DNA of 64,000 bases from Actinoallomurus liliacearum (GTDB lineage: Bacteria; Actinomycetota; Actinomycetes; Streptosporangiales; Streptosporangiaceae), in NCBI RefSeq assembly GCF_039542035.1, contig NZ_BAABHJ010000026.1, forward strand, positions 62,001 to 126,000. The letters are read 5' to 3'. The notes below the pieces were generated by a model. The model was not told the DNA's origin. It ran no database searches and saw only the letters and a list, made by a program, of their open reading frames with translations. Both the position numbers and the translations under genes were made by a program. Shown one piece after another: positions 17,379 to 25,130 of this stretch. Each line of letters starts with the position of its first letter. The first letter of the stretch is position 1.

Positions 17379-17409
17379 TGTTCGCAAGGCTTCGGTGCAG
17401 AAACGAGCA
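17379..17409. promoter_or_regulatory. Repeated words shared with the ABC operon upstream region
   Basis: TGTTCGCA (17379-17386) and AAACGAGCA (17401-17409) both also occur before the importer operon (9736, 9797). The region 17190-17486 separates GH114 from the divergent hydrolase and contains no other recognisable gene; it must hold both promoters. A common regulator for GH114 and the importer is suggested. Confidence 0.4.
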
Positions 17410-17486
17410 TAATCCTGACCGTTCGACCGCACGGTCGGGGGATCGGCCGTGGCGCGGTCGGGGGCCACGCCTTACGCTGTGCCGCC

Positions 17487-18413
17487 ATGGAACAGGATGT
17501 GCTCGGGGCGGACTATGAGGCGATCCGGCTGACGCTGGACGAGGACGCCGAGGGCGAGGTGGTCGCCACGCTCGTCCGGCGGCCCTGCCCCGGAAGCCGG
17601 AAGGCCGTGCTCTACATCCACGGGTTCGTCGACTACTTCTTCCAGACGCACCTCGCCGACTTCTACGTCGAACGCGGGTACTCCTTCTACGCGCTGGACC
17701 TGCGCAAGTACGGGCGTTCGCTGCTCGACCACCAGACGCCCAACTTCGCCCACAGCATGTCCGACTACTTCCCGGAGATCGATGAGGCGGCCCGCCTCAT
17801 CCGTGCGGAGAACGACACGCTGCTCGTCAACGGCCACTCGACGGGCGGGCTGGTCGCCGCCCTGTGGGCCGATCGCGTCCGCGGCCGGGGAGTCGTCGAC
17901 GGCCTGTTCCTCAACAGCCCGTTCCTGGAGCTGAACGTCCCCGCCGGGGCCCGCCGCACGCTCGGCCCCGTAGTCCGTGCCCTGGCCATGGGCCGCCCGA
18001 AGATGGCCATCCCGGCCGGCGTCAGCACGGCGTACGTCCGCAGCATCCACCGCGACCACGACGGGGAGTGGGACTTCGACCTGGCCTGGAAGCCGGCCGA
18101 GGGCTTCGGCGTCCGGCTCGGCTGGCTGTCGGCGATCATCAAGGCGCAGCGGCAGGTCAAGGCGGGCCTCGACATCGACGTGCCGGTCCTCGTGATGGCC
18201 TCCACGACGACGGTACGCGGCAGGAACGGCGACTTCTCCACCGGCGACGGCGTGCTGAACGCCGACGACATCGCCCGCTGGTCGACGCGCCTCGGCCGGC
18301 ACGTCACCTGCGTGCGGGTCGAGAACGGGCTGCACGACCTGGTGCTGTCCGCCGCGCCCGTACGGGCGAAGGTCTTCGACGAACTGGAGCGCTGGCTGAC
18401 CGCCTATCTCTGA
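17487..18413 (+). CDS. Alpha/beta hydrolase (S33/monoglyceride-lipase-like)
   Basis: A 308-residue alpha/beta-hydrolase. HG of the oxyanion region is in VLYIHGFVDYF (near 45), the nucleophile elbow is LVNGHSTGGLVAAL (near 115, Ser in GHSTG), an acid is likely in the ADDIARWSTR/STGDGVLNADD region, and the His is in VENGLHDLVLS (near 283). No signal peptide, so it acts in the cytoplasm, probably on an ester or acylglycerol. The start at 17487 is preferred because the preceding codons are unlike the family; a TACGCT -10-like hexamer lies close before it, so the message may be nearly leaderless. It diverges from GH114, and a role in that locus cannot be excluded. Confidence 0.85.
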   Translation: MEQDVLGADYEAIRLTLDEDAEGEVVATLVRRPCPGSRKAVLYIHGFVDYFFQTHLADFYVERGYSFYALDLRKYGRSLLDHQTPNFAHSMSDYFPEIDEAARLIRAENDTLLVNGHSTGGLVAALWADRVRGRGVVDGLFLNSPFLELNVPAGARRTLGPVVRALAMGRPKMAIPAGVSTAYVRSIHRDHDGEWDFDLAWKPAEGFGVRLGWLSAIIKAQRQVKAGLDIDVPVLVMASTTTVRGRNGDFSTGDGVLNADDIARWSTRLGRHVTCVRVENGLHDLVLSAAPVRAKVFDELERWLTAYL

Positions 18414-18448
18414 GCCGGGCGTTCAGAACCGTCTCCGCGCCGGGGCCT

Positions 18449-19321
18449 TCAGAACTGGTCGCTCCCGCCGGCCTGGCTGACGGAGAACACGTGGCGCGGG
18501 GCGGCGCAGACGGTCTCCAGCACGTGCACCGGCGTGTCCTCGGTGGAGTACGACGCCCGGAGGACCTGCACGACCCAGTCGCCCGGATCGAGGCGGAGCA
18601 GGCCGGTCTCCGGCTCGGTGGCCGGCCGTGCCATCAACGTCTCCTCGGCGTGCCCGAACGCGTGCCCGTGGGCGGCGACCGCCTCGTGCAGGGAGGGCGC
18701 CAGCAGCTCGGGCTTCACGATGGAGGTGTCCGCGAACAGGTCGACGCGGAAGTACGAGACGGCGGCGCGTACCGGGACGTCGTCGGCGAGGATCAGGCGG
18801 TGGCGGGCGATGACGTCCTCGCCGGGTTGTACGCGCAGGCAGGTCGCGATGTGATCACGGGCGGGCTCCCGGTCGACGCCCAGGAGACGCAGCTCGGTGC
18901 GGATGTCGTCCCGCTCGGTCATGCTGACGAACGTCCACTCGACGCCGCTCGCCGGCGGCTCGGTCGGCAGCGACCGCCGCACGACGACCGGCGGCATGCG
19001 CTCGGCGAGCGGCTCGGGAGCGCGCGTGGCGAGCGGCTCGGGTACAGGCGCGAGCGGCTCGGGAACATGTGCGAGCGGCTCGGGTGCGCGCGCGGCCGAC
19101 CCCTTGCGCATCTGCGAGATCCGGCCGGGTGAGACTCCGAGCGTGTTGGCGAGGTCCTCGAGGCGGTGGCCGTTCTCCCGCGCCTCGGCGATCGCCTGCC
19201 GGCGCATCCGGGCCGCCTCTTCGACCAGCGCCTGCTGCTCCGCCATGACCGTGCCGAGGACGCGGGCGCGCTCGATCGGGTCGGTGAGAGCGGCGATCTC
19301 CCGCAGTCTGCTGTGGCTCAT
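18449..19321 (-). CDS. HTH-UTRA transcriptional regulator with PEPLA repeat linker
   Basis: A 290-residue regulator. Residues about 1-75 form a helical region with an HTH of the sigma-r4/XRE style (LEDLANTLGVSPGRISQM) rather than a GntR winged helix. Residues about 78-108 are a linker with four PEPLA units. Residues about 150-285 match the UTRA ligand domain found in GntR/HutC regulators (RVQPGEDVIARHRLILADDVPVR, cut as VQPGEDVIARHRLIL; then VSYFRVDLF; then VHVLETVCAAPRHVF). The ATG at 19321 begins MSHSRLREIAAL. It is convergent with the hydrolase gene. Ligand and targets are unknown; the domain combination is unusual but occurs in actinomycetes. Confidence 0.8.
   Translation of the reverse strand: MSHSRLREIAALTDPIERARVLGTVMAEQQALVEEAARMRRQAIAEARENGHRLEDLANTLGVSPGRISQMRKGSAARAPEPLAHVPEPLAPVPEPLATRAPEPLAERMPPVVVRRSLPTEPPASGVEWTFVSMTERDDIRTELRLLGVDREPARDHIATCLRVQPGEDVIARHRLILADDVPVRAAVSYFRVDLFADTSIVKPELLAPSLHEAVAAHGHAFGHAEETLMARPATEPETGLLRLDPGDWVVQVLRASYSTEDTPVHVLETVCAAPRHVFSVSQAGGSDQF
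19005..19084 (-). repeat. In-frame tandem repeat coding for PEPLA units
   Basis: Four copies of the 14-mer GCGAGCGGCTCGGG at 19005, 19029, 19050 and 19071, spaced 24, 21 and 21 bases. The spacing keeps the reading frame of the HTH-UTRA regulator, where they encode a Pro-Glu-Pro-Leu-Ala linker. Copy number could vary between strains. Confidence 0.85.
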
Positions 19322-19553
19322 GGCGCTGCGGCCTCTCTCGCTCGAAGGAGCCTCCACCTCGCTATTGCACGATTACACAAAGTCGCCGTATGCTCACACC
19401 CTATCCCGTTTAGGCCCCCTAAAGGCCGCCGCTGAGAGGGCTCTGGTCCATGCGTGTTCGTCTCGATCACCCTGCCCATCTTGCTACAGGGGAGGCCCAG
19501 AGGGGTGGGATTACCGGCAAGTTCGCCACATTCCGTCACACCTCGGTGACGGG

Positions 19554-19925
19554 ATGATGGCCCGGTCGGTGCTGGGGGCGATCACCGTCCCCGGGCGTCC
19601 GGGAGAGGTGGCGGCGGCCCGGCGGTTCGTCGCCAAGGCGCTCGCCGGCCGTCCGGAGGTGGACACCGCCGTGCTGCTGACCAGCGAGGCGGTCACCAAC
19701 TCCGTGGTCCACACCGACAGCGCGATGGTGACGGTGGTGGTGCTCGAGACGCCCACCGGCGTGCGGGTCGAGGTCACCGACGAGGGCGGTGACACGCTAC
19801 CGACGATGTACGACGGCTACGAACTGCGCGAGGGCAGGCGAGGGGTCTTCCTCATCGAGGAGCTCTCGGCGGCCTGCGGCATGCGCCGGCACGACAACGG
19901 CCTGACCTTCTGGTTCGAACTCTAG
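19554..19925 (+). CDS. RsbW-like ATP-binding protein (anti-sigma kinase family)
   Basis: A 123-residue single-domain histidine-kinase-like ATPase. The N box is LLTSEAVTNSVVHTDS (near 41-56), the G1 box is VEVTDEGGD (near 71), and the G2 region is REGRRGVFLIEELS (near 93). Many actinomycetes have dozens of such proteins that act as anti-sigma kinases or as partners of SpoIIE phosphatases. Two adjacent ATGs (19554, 19557) can serve as the start; the ribosome-binding site is weak (GGTGACGGG). The Ser/Thr kinase on the other strand and the SpoIIE phosphatase at 31270 are possible partners, though not neighbours in an operon. Confidence 0.85.
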   Translation: MMARSVLGAITVPGRPGEVAAARRFVAKALAGRPEVDTAVLLTSEAVTNSVVHTDSAMVTVVVLETPTGVRVEVTDEGGDTLPTMYDGYELREGRRGVFLIEELSAACGMRRHDNGLTFWFEL

Positions 19926-20080
19926 AACTCGTCTCAGAACCCCGCACTTCGCGACAGGCCCTAACCGGCGTGCGCTCCTGAGGCGGGACCCCGCCCGACG
20001 AGCACGCCGCCGACCCGATCCCGCACCTGCGCCGCCACTGGGCCGCGCACCAGCCGGAGGACCCCGTACGGCGGGAGCGG

Positions 20081-21790
20081 CTAGCGGATCGCGGACAGGT
20101 CGAAGTTGTCGAACCGCACCCGCACGTCCCCGCCACTTCCGCCGTTCTCCTGCGCGGCGACCAGCCCGGCCGCGCCGTTGGCGAGGGCGCCGCTCCTGTC
20201 GGAGGTCTCGGCGGCGAGGGTGCCGTTCAGCCACAGGCGCAGCCGTACTCCGCCGTCCTGTTCCTCGCACGCCGCCTGGAGGCGGTTCCGCTTTTGGTGC
20301 TTGAAACCGGCGGCGGACTGTTTCTTGACCAGCTCGCGGGTGCCGGCCTTGCCGGCGGCCTTCCGGATCAGCACGCCCTGGCCGTCCGCGCGGACCAGGA
20401 ACTCGTAGTAGGCGGTGTCGTCGCTCGTGCCGGTACTCCGGCAGAAGACGCCCAGCATCCCGTACGCCGGGCCGCCCAGCACCGTCGCGTCCACGCTGAC
20501 GAGCGCCCGTTTGGGCGCGTCCTGGGCGACCTTGTCGGACGGGGCCTTCTCCGCCCGGCGCGTGTAGATGCTGGTGCCGGCGTCGATGCGGTATCCGCTC
20601 GCGTAGTAGCCGCTCCCGGCGTACCAGGTCGAGCCCGACCAGCCCGAGGACGTGTTGGAGAAGTCGTCGGCGTAGAAGGGGACCGTCTTCGACGGCGGCC
20701 CGTCGGAGCCGGTCAGTGCGACGACGGTGCCGAGGCCGACGACCAGCACCCCGGCGGCCCCGCCCGCGGCGAGCAGCCATCGCCGGCGACGCGGCGCGGC
20801 GACGCGGAGAGCGTCGGGGCGCGTCTCGTGGCCGTCCGGCCGCGCCCGGTTCCGGGCGGGCCCCATGGCGGCGGACGCCGTGCGGTCCGCCGGAGGCGGT
20901 GACGTCCGGTCGTCCGGGATGGCCCATGTACGGCCGAGGGTCTCGGCGGCGTGCGCGGTGTCCTCGTGCGGGCGCCCGGTGAGGCGGTCGAGGAGCTCCT
21001 GCGCGGACGGGCGTCGCCGCGGATCCTTGTCGAGGGCCCGCACGACCAGCTCGCGCATCCCCTCGTCCAGGTCCGTGAGGTCCGGCTCGCCGTGCGCGAT
21101 CCGGTACAGGACGGCGGGCACGGTCGGGCCGTCGAAGGGCGGCCGTCCCGTCCCGGCGTACGCGACGACGCACCCCCAGGCGAACATGTCCGAGGCCTGC
21201 GTCGCGGTCTCGCCCATCACCAGCTCGGGCGCCATGTAGGCGGGCGTCCCGATGAACTGCCCGGTCCGCGTCGCGCCGGAGACGGTGTCCAGCGCCCGGG
21301 CGATCCCGAAGTCGATGACGCGCGGGCCGACCGACGACAGCAGGACGTTCGCGGGCTTGAGGTCACGGTGCACCACGCCGGCCGCGTGGATCGCGGTGAG
21401 CGCGGTGGCGACCCCGACCGCCAGGTGCTCCAGGGCGGCCCCGCGCATCGGCCCGCCGTCGCGTACGAAGGCGTCCAGGTCGGGTCCGTCGACGAACTCG
21501 GTCACGACGAACAGCGGCTCGCCGTCGATCCGGGCGTTCAGCACCGGAGCGGTGCAGAAGCGCCGCACCCGGCGGGCGGACTCGACCTCCCGGCGGAACC
21601 GGTCCCGGAACATCTCGTCGTCGGCCAGCTCCGGGTTGATGACCTTGACCGCGACGCGCTCCCCGCTCGCGCTCTCCCCGAGGTAGACCGTGCCCATGCC
21701 GCCCCGGCCGATCCGGCCGACGAGCCGGTAGTCGCCGAGCCGGGGCGGGTCCTCGGGCCGCAGCCGATCGATCGAGCTCGTTCCCGTCAC
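20081..21790 (-). CDS. Membrane Ser/Thr protein kinase with extracytoplasmic sensor-like domain
   Basis: A 569-residue Pkn-type kinase. The catalytic domain (about 18-275) has GRIGRGGMGTVYLG, VAVKVI (Lys), VVHRDLKPANVLL, VIDFGIAR, and YMAPELV, so it should be active. A Pro/Arg-rich linker leads to one membrane helix (WLLAAGGAAGVLVVGLGTVV, near 338-360). The outer part, about 200 residues, starts FYADDFSNTSSGWSG and has YYEFLVRADGQGVLIRK and LRLWLNGTLAAE, a concanavalin/LamG-like beta-sandwich pattern instead of PASTA repeats. Such domains bind glycans in other proteins, so it may sense cell-surface or external sugars (inference). Confidence 0.88.
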   Translation of the reverse strand: MTGTSSIDRLRPEDPPRLGDYRLVGRIGRGGMGTVYLGESASGERVAVKVINPELADDEMFRDRFRREVESARRVRRFCTAPVLNARIDGEPLFVVTEFVDGPDLDAFVRDGGPMRGAALEHLAVGVATALTAIHAAGVVHRDLKPANVLLSSVGPRVIDFGIARALDTVSGATRTGQFIGTPAYMAPELVMGETATQASDMFAWGCVVAYAGTGRPPFDGPTVPAVLYRIAHGEPDLTDLDEGMRELVVRALDKDPRRRPSAQELLDRLTGRPHEDTAHAAETLGRTWAIPDDRTSPPPADRTASAAMGPARNRARPDGHETRPDALRVAAPRRRRWLLAAGGAAGVLVVGLGTVVALTGSDGPPSKTVPFYADDFSNTSSGWSGSTWYAGSGYYASGYRIDAGTSIYTRRAEKAPSDKVAQDAPKRALVSVDATVLGGPAYGMLGVFCRSTGTSDDTAYYEFLVRADGQGVLIRKAAGKAGTRELVKKQSAAGFKHQKRNRLQAACEEQDGGVRLRLWLNGTLAAETSDRSGALANGAAGLVAAQENGGSGGDVRVRFDNFDLSAIR

Positions 21791-21856
21791 GGCGGCCCGC
21801 CCCTCCTGTCGCTCGATGAGCGATAAGACTAGTGGGCGGGCCGGGCGGTTCCGGAC

Positions 21857-22813
21857 TTACGGGACGAGCAGCAATTTGCCGGTCGTCCGGCGGGCCTCGA
21901 GGTCCTCGTGGGCCCGGCCCGCGTCGGCGAGGGGGTACCGCCCGCCGACGTGCACCGACAGCTCACCGGAGGCGATCCAGCCGAACAGGTCGTCGGCCCG
22001 CCACAGGAGCTCCTCGCGGGTGGCGACGTAGTGCACCAGCGTGGGCCGCGTCAGGAACAGCGAGCCGCCCGCGTTGAGCCGCTGCGGATCGACCGGCGGC
22101 ACCGGCCCGCTGGCGGCGCCGTACAGCGCGAGCAGGCCGCGCGGCCGCAGCGAGGCGAGGCTGCCGTCGAAGGTGGTCTTGCCGACGCCGTCGTAGACGA
22201 CCGGCACGCCGCCGGTGCGCGAACGGACCTCCTCGGCGAAGCCGTCGTAGCGGAGGACCTCATCGGCCCCGGCGTCGCGGGCGAGCTTCTCCTTCTCGTC
22301 GGTGGAGACGGTGCCGATCACCCGGCCGCCCCGCAACTTGATCATCTGGGTGAGCAGCAGCCCCATGCCGCCGGCCGCGGCGTGCACGAGCGCGGTGTCG
22401 CCCGGCTTGACCTCGTACGTCGAGTGCGTCAGGTAGTGGGCGGTCAGGCCCTGCAGCAGCACCGCGGCGGCCAGGTCGGGGGCCACTCCATCGGGCACCG
22501 GGACGACCCGGTCGGCCGGTGCGACGGCGAGCTCGCCGTACGCCCCCCTCAGCTCGGCGGACGCCACGACGTCACCGACCCGTACGTCGGTCACCCCGTC
22601 GCCGACCGCCGTGACGCGGCCGGCCCCCTCGGCGCCGGGAACGGCCGGCGTCTCCTTCGGATAGACGCCCTGCCGCTCGTACACGTCCTTGAAGTTGACC
22701 CCCGCGGCGGCGAGCTCGATGACGACCTCGCCCGGGCCCGGCTGCGGATCCGGGACCTCGGTGAGCCTCAGCACGTCCGGTCCGCCGTGCTCGGTCATCA
22801 CGATCGCGCGCAT
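21857..22813 (-). CDS. Quinone oxidoreductase-like MDR dehydrogenase
   Basis: A 318-residue medium-chain dehydrogenase/reductase of the NADPH:quinone reductase (QOR) group. It starts MRAIVMTEHGGPDVLRL, has AAGVNFKDVYERQGVYP near 42-58, and the NADPH motif VHAAAGGMGLLLTQMIKLRG near 140. Zinc-binding cysteines are absent, as expected for QOR. The ATG at 22813 has AAGGAGG 6 bases upstream. A perfect inverted repeat lies immediately before the gene and suggests control by a dedicated repressor. The natural substrate may be a quinone or an enal. Confidence 0.9.
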   Translation of the reverse strand: MRAIVMTEHGGPDVLRLTEVPDPQPGPGEVVIELAAAGVNFKDVYERQGVYPKETPAVPGAEGAGRVTAVGDGVTDVRVGDVVASAELRGAYGELAVAPADRVVPVPDGVAPDLAAAVLLQGLTAHYLTHSTYEVKPGDTALVHAAAGGMGLLLTQMIKLRGGRVIGTVSTDEKEKLARDAGADEVLRYDGFAEEVRSRTGGVPVVYDGVGKTTFDGSLASLRPRGLLALYGAASGPVPPVDPQRLNAGGSLFLTRPTLVHYVATREELLWRADDLFGWIASGELSVHVGGRYPLADAGRAHEDLEARRTTGKLLLVP

Positions 22814-22827
22814 CGCGACCTCCTTAC

Positions 22828-22845
22828 GTTCGATTCCCATCGAAC
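22828..22845. promoter_or_regulatory. Perfect inverted repeat before the quinone oxidoreductase
   Basis: GTTCGAT-TCCC-ATCGAAC, two perfect 7-base arms around 4 bases, 15 bases before the start codon of the minus-strand reductase. Read on that strand a TAATGT -10-like word overlaps its edge, so a bound protein would block the promoter. No regulator gene sits beside it. Confidence 0.55.
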
Positions 22846-22903
22846 ATTAGCGCGCCGGTCCGGGCACGGGAAAAACGGGCTGAGGCAGGCGCGCCCACGT
22901 ACT

Positions 22904-22945
22904 AAGTTCGGAACTTCGCGCTTCCCATCGACCGAAAGGCTTTCG
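22904..22945 (+). promoter_or_regulatory. Two small palindromes before the HelD-like gene
   Basis: AAGTTC-G-GAACTT at 22904-22916 and CGAAA-GGC-TTTCG at 22933-22945 lie in the 44 bases before the helicase start. The second would fold next to the start codon and could limit ribosome access. The GGGGCTTGC-type rifamycin-associated element described for some helR genes was not seen. Confidence 0.4.
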
Positions 22946-22947
22946 TC

Positions 22948-24954
22948 ATGCCCACAAGAGAGGCGGAGGACACCGACCCCGAGATATCCGCCGAACGCGC
23001 GCACCTGACGCTCTCGCGGGAGGCACTGCACCGTATGCGGGAGAACGTCCTGGCCCTCGACGCGTCCGTGGCCGGCGACTGGGTCTCGGCCGAGGTGCTG
23101 AGCGCCGAGCTCGCCAAGCGCGCCGAGTCGCTGCGGGACGACCCCACCACCGCCCTGTTCTTCGGGCGCGTCGACCATCCGGACGAACGCCTGTACGTCG
23201 GGCGTCGGCACGTGCACGACGACGGCGGCCGGGCACTGGTCATCGACTGGCGGGCACCCATGGCGCGGCCGTTCTACAAGGCGAGCACCGCGGACCCGAT
23301 GGGGCTCGTGCTGCGCCGCCGGTTCGGGTACTCCGGCGGCGAGCTGACCGCGTTCGAGGACGAGGACTTCTCCGCCACCGTCGAGTCACGGCTGCTGATC
23401 GAGGAGATCGAGCGGCCCCGCGTCGGCCCGATGCGCGACATCGTCGCCACGATCCAGCCCGAGCAGGACGACATCGTCCGCGCCGACGCGGACCACACGC
23501 TGTGCGTCCAGGGCGCGCCGGGCACCGGAAAGACCGCCGTCGGCCTGCACCGGGTCGCCTACCTGCTGTACGCCCACCGGGAGCGGATGCGCCGGGGCGG
23601 CGTCCTCGTCATCGGCCCGAGCGCGTCCTTCCTCGACTACATCCGCGGCGTGCTGCCCGCCCTCGGCGAGGTGAACGTCCAGCAGCGCACCCTCGACCAG
23701 GTCGTGGCCGCCGTTCCGGTGACGGCACGGGACGAGGCCGCCGTCGGGCGGATCAAGGGCGACGCCCGCATGGCGGAGGTGCTGCGCCGCGCGGTCTGGA
23801 GCCACCTGAGCGAGCCGCCCGAGGCGCTCGTGGTGCCGCGCGGCACCCGCCGCTGGCGCGTCCCCGGCTACGAGATCACCGAGCTGGCCGAGGCCCTGCG
23901 CGACCGCGGCGTCCGGTACGGCGCCGGCCGCGACCTGCTCGGGCACCGGATCGCGCACGCCGTCCTGGTGCGGATGGAGACCGGGGGCGAGGTGTGCGAC
24001 GACCGGACCCACGAGGCGGTCCGCCGGACCCGCCCGGTCAAGGCGATGGTCGACCAGGTCTGGCCCGCCGTGGACCCGGTGCGCGTGGTGATGCGCCTGC
24101 TCTCCGACGCGGAGTTCCTCGGCCGGGCCGCCGACGGCCTCCTCGATCCGGCCGAGCAGGCGGCGCTGCTGTGGGACCGGCCGCCGCGCGGCCCGAAGTC
24201 GGCCCGCTGGACGCTCTCCGACGCCGTCCTCGTCGACGAGGCCGCCGACCTGGTCAGCCGCACCTCGAGCCTGAACCACGTCGTCCTGGACGAGGCGCAG
24301 GACCTGTCGGCCATGCAGTGCCGCGCGGTCGGCCGGCGCTGCGAGACCGGCTCGGTCACGGTGCTCGGCGACATCGCCCAGGGCACCACGCCGTGGGCGG
24401 TCGGCGACTGGCCGACGCTGCTGCGGCACCTGGGGAAGCCGGACGCGGACCTGACCGTCCTCGACCGCGGCTACCGCGTGCCGCGCCAGATCATCGACTT
24501 CGCGAGCCGCCTGCTCCCGCGCATCGCCCCGGAGCTGGCGCCGCCGACGTCGGTGCGGTCCGCGCCGGGAGCGCTGCGGGTGAACCGGGTCGCCGACCCG
24601 CACGCCGCGGTGGAGGAGGCCTGCCGCGACGCGCTGGCCGGCGAGGGGTCGGTCGGGCTGATCGCCGCCGAGGCCGACCTGGACGGGCTGGGCGCGCACC
24701 TGACGGCGCGCGGGCTGGAGCACGTACGCCTCGCGGACGGCATGGCGGCGGCGCGGCTCGTCCTCACCCCGGCGACGCAGGCCAAGGGCCTGGAGTTCGA
24801 CCAGGTCATCGTCGTGGAGCCGGCCGCGATCGTCGAGGCGGAGCCGGACGGCGACCGCTCGCCCGGGCTGCGCCGGCTCTACGTCGTCCTCACCCGCGCG
24901 GTCTCCCGGCTGACCGTCCTGCACGCGCGCGACCTGCCCGAACCGTTGCGCTGA
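22948..24954 (+). CDS. HelD-like RNA-polymerase-associated helicase/ATPase
   Basis: A 668-residue UvrD-related superfamily-1 ATPase of the HelD/HelR group. Actinobacterial members bind RNA polymerase, release it from DNA and can protect it from rifamycins. An N-terminal helical segment is followed by the family's ALVIDWRAPMARPFY (near 95-110), Walker A CVQGAPGTGKTAVGLHR (near 188), Walker B HVVLDEAQDLSAMQ (near 448), GDIAQGTTPWA (near 475) and C-terminal ATQAKGLEFDQVIVVEP. It is somewhat shorter than typical HelD (about 700-770). Helicase activity on DNA is not assumed. It stands alone with its own terminator. Confidence 0.87.
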   Translation: MPTREAEDTDPEISAERAHLTLSREALHRMRENVLALDASVAGDWVSAEVLSAELAKRAESLRDDPTTALFFGRVDHPDERLYVGRRHVHDDGGRALVIDWRAPMARPFYKASTADPMGLVLRRRFGYSGGELTAFEDEDFSATVESRLLIEEIERPRVGPMRDIVATIQPEQDDIVRADADHTLCVQGAPGTGKTAVGLHRVAYLLYAHRERMRRGGVLVIGPSASFLDYIRGVLPALGEVNVQQRTLDQVVAAVPVTARDEAAVGRIKGDARMAEVLRRAVWSHLSEPPEALVVPRGTRRWRVPGYEITELAEALRDRGVRYGAGRDLLGHRIAHAVLVRMETGGEVCDDRTHEAVRRTRPVKAMVDQVWPAVDPVRVVMRLLSDAEFLGRAADGLLDPAEQAALLWDRPPRGPKSARWTLSDAVLVDEAADLVSRTSSLNHVVLDEAQDLSAMQCRAVGRRCETGSVTVLGDIAQGTTPWAVGDWPTLLRHLGKPDADLTVLDRGYRVPRQIIDFASRLLPRIAPELAPPTSVRSAPGALRVNRVADPHAAVEEACRDALAGEGSVGLIAAEADLDGLGAHLTARGLEHVRLADGMAAARLVLTPATQAKGLEFDQVIVVEPAAIVEAEPDGDRSPGLRRLYVVLTRAVSRLTVLHARDLPEPLR

Positions 24955-24960
24955 CCCGGC

Positions 24961-24990
24961 CGCCCCGCCCGGCCCTGACCAGGCGGGGCG
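24961..24990 (+). terminator. Terminator after the HelD-like gene
   Basis: A 9-bp perfect stem, CGCCCCGCC (24961-24969) with GGCGGGGCG (24982-24990) around a 12-base loop, 6 bases after the stop codon. Confidence 0.65.
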
Positions 24991-25007
24991 GGATCCCCGG
25001 CCGTGAT

Positions 25008-25124
25008 GGCCGGCCGCCGGTCGTAGGCGCGCCGGGCTCCCCGGCTGTGGCGGCCGGTCGCCGGTCGTAGACGCGGTCGGCGGTCGGGGTGGGCTCCCCG
25101 GCTACGGCCGGCCGCCGGTCGTAG
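25008..25124. repeat. Degenerate tandem repeat between helD-like and tetR genes
   Basis: GCCGGTCGTAG occurs three times (25016, 25060, 25114) and GGCTCCCCGGCT twice (25035, 25092), giving about two and a half degenerate units of 44-54 bases. The whole 24991-25130 gap is made of this material and holds no gene. Confidence 0.7.
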
Positions 25125-25130
25125 CCGCGG

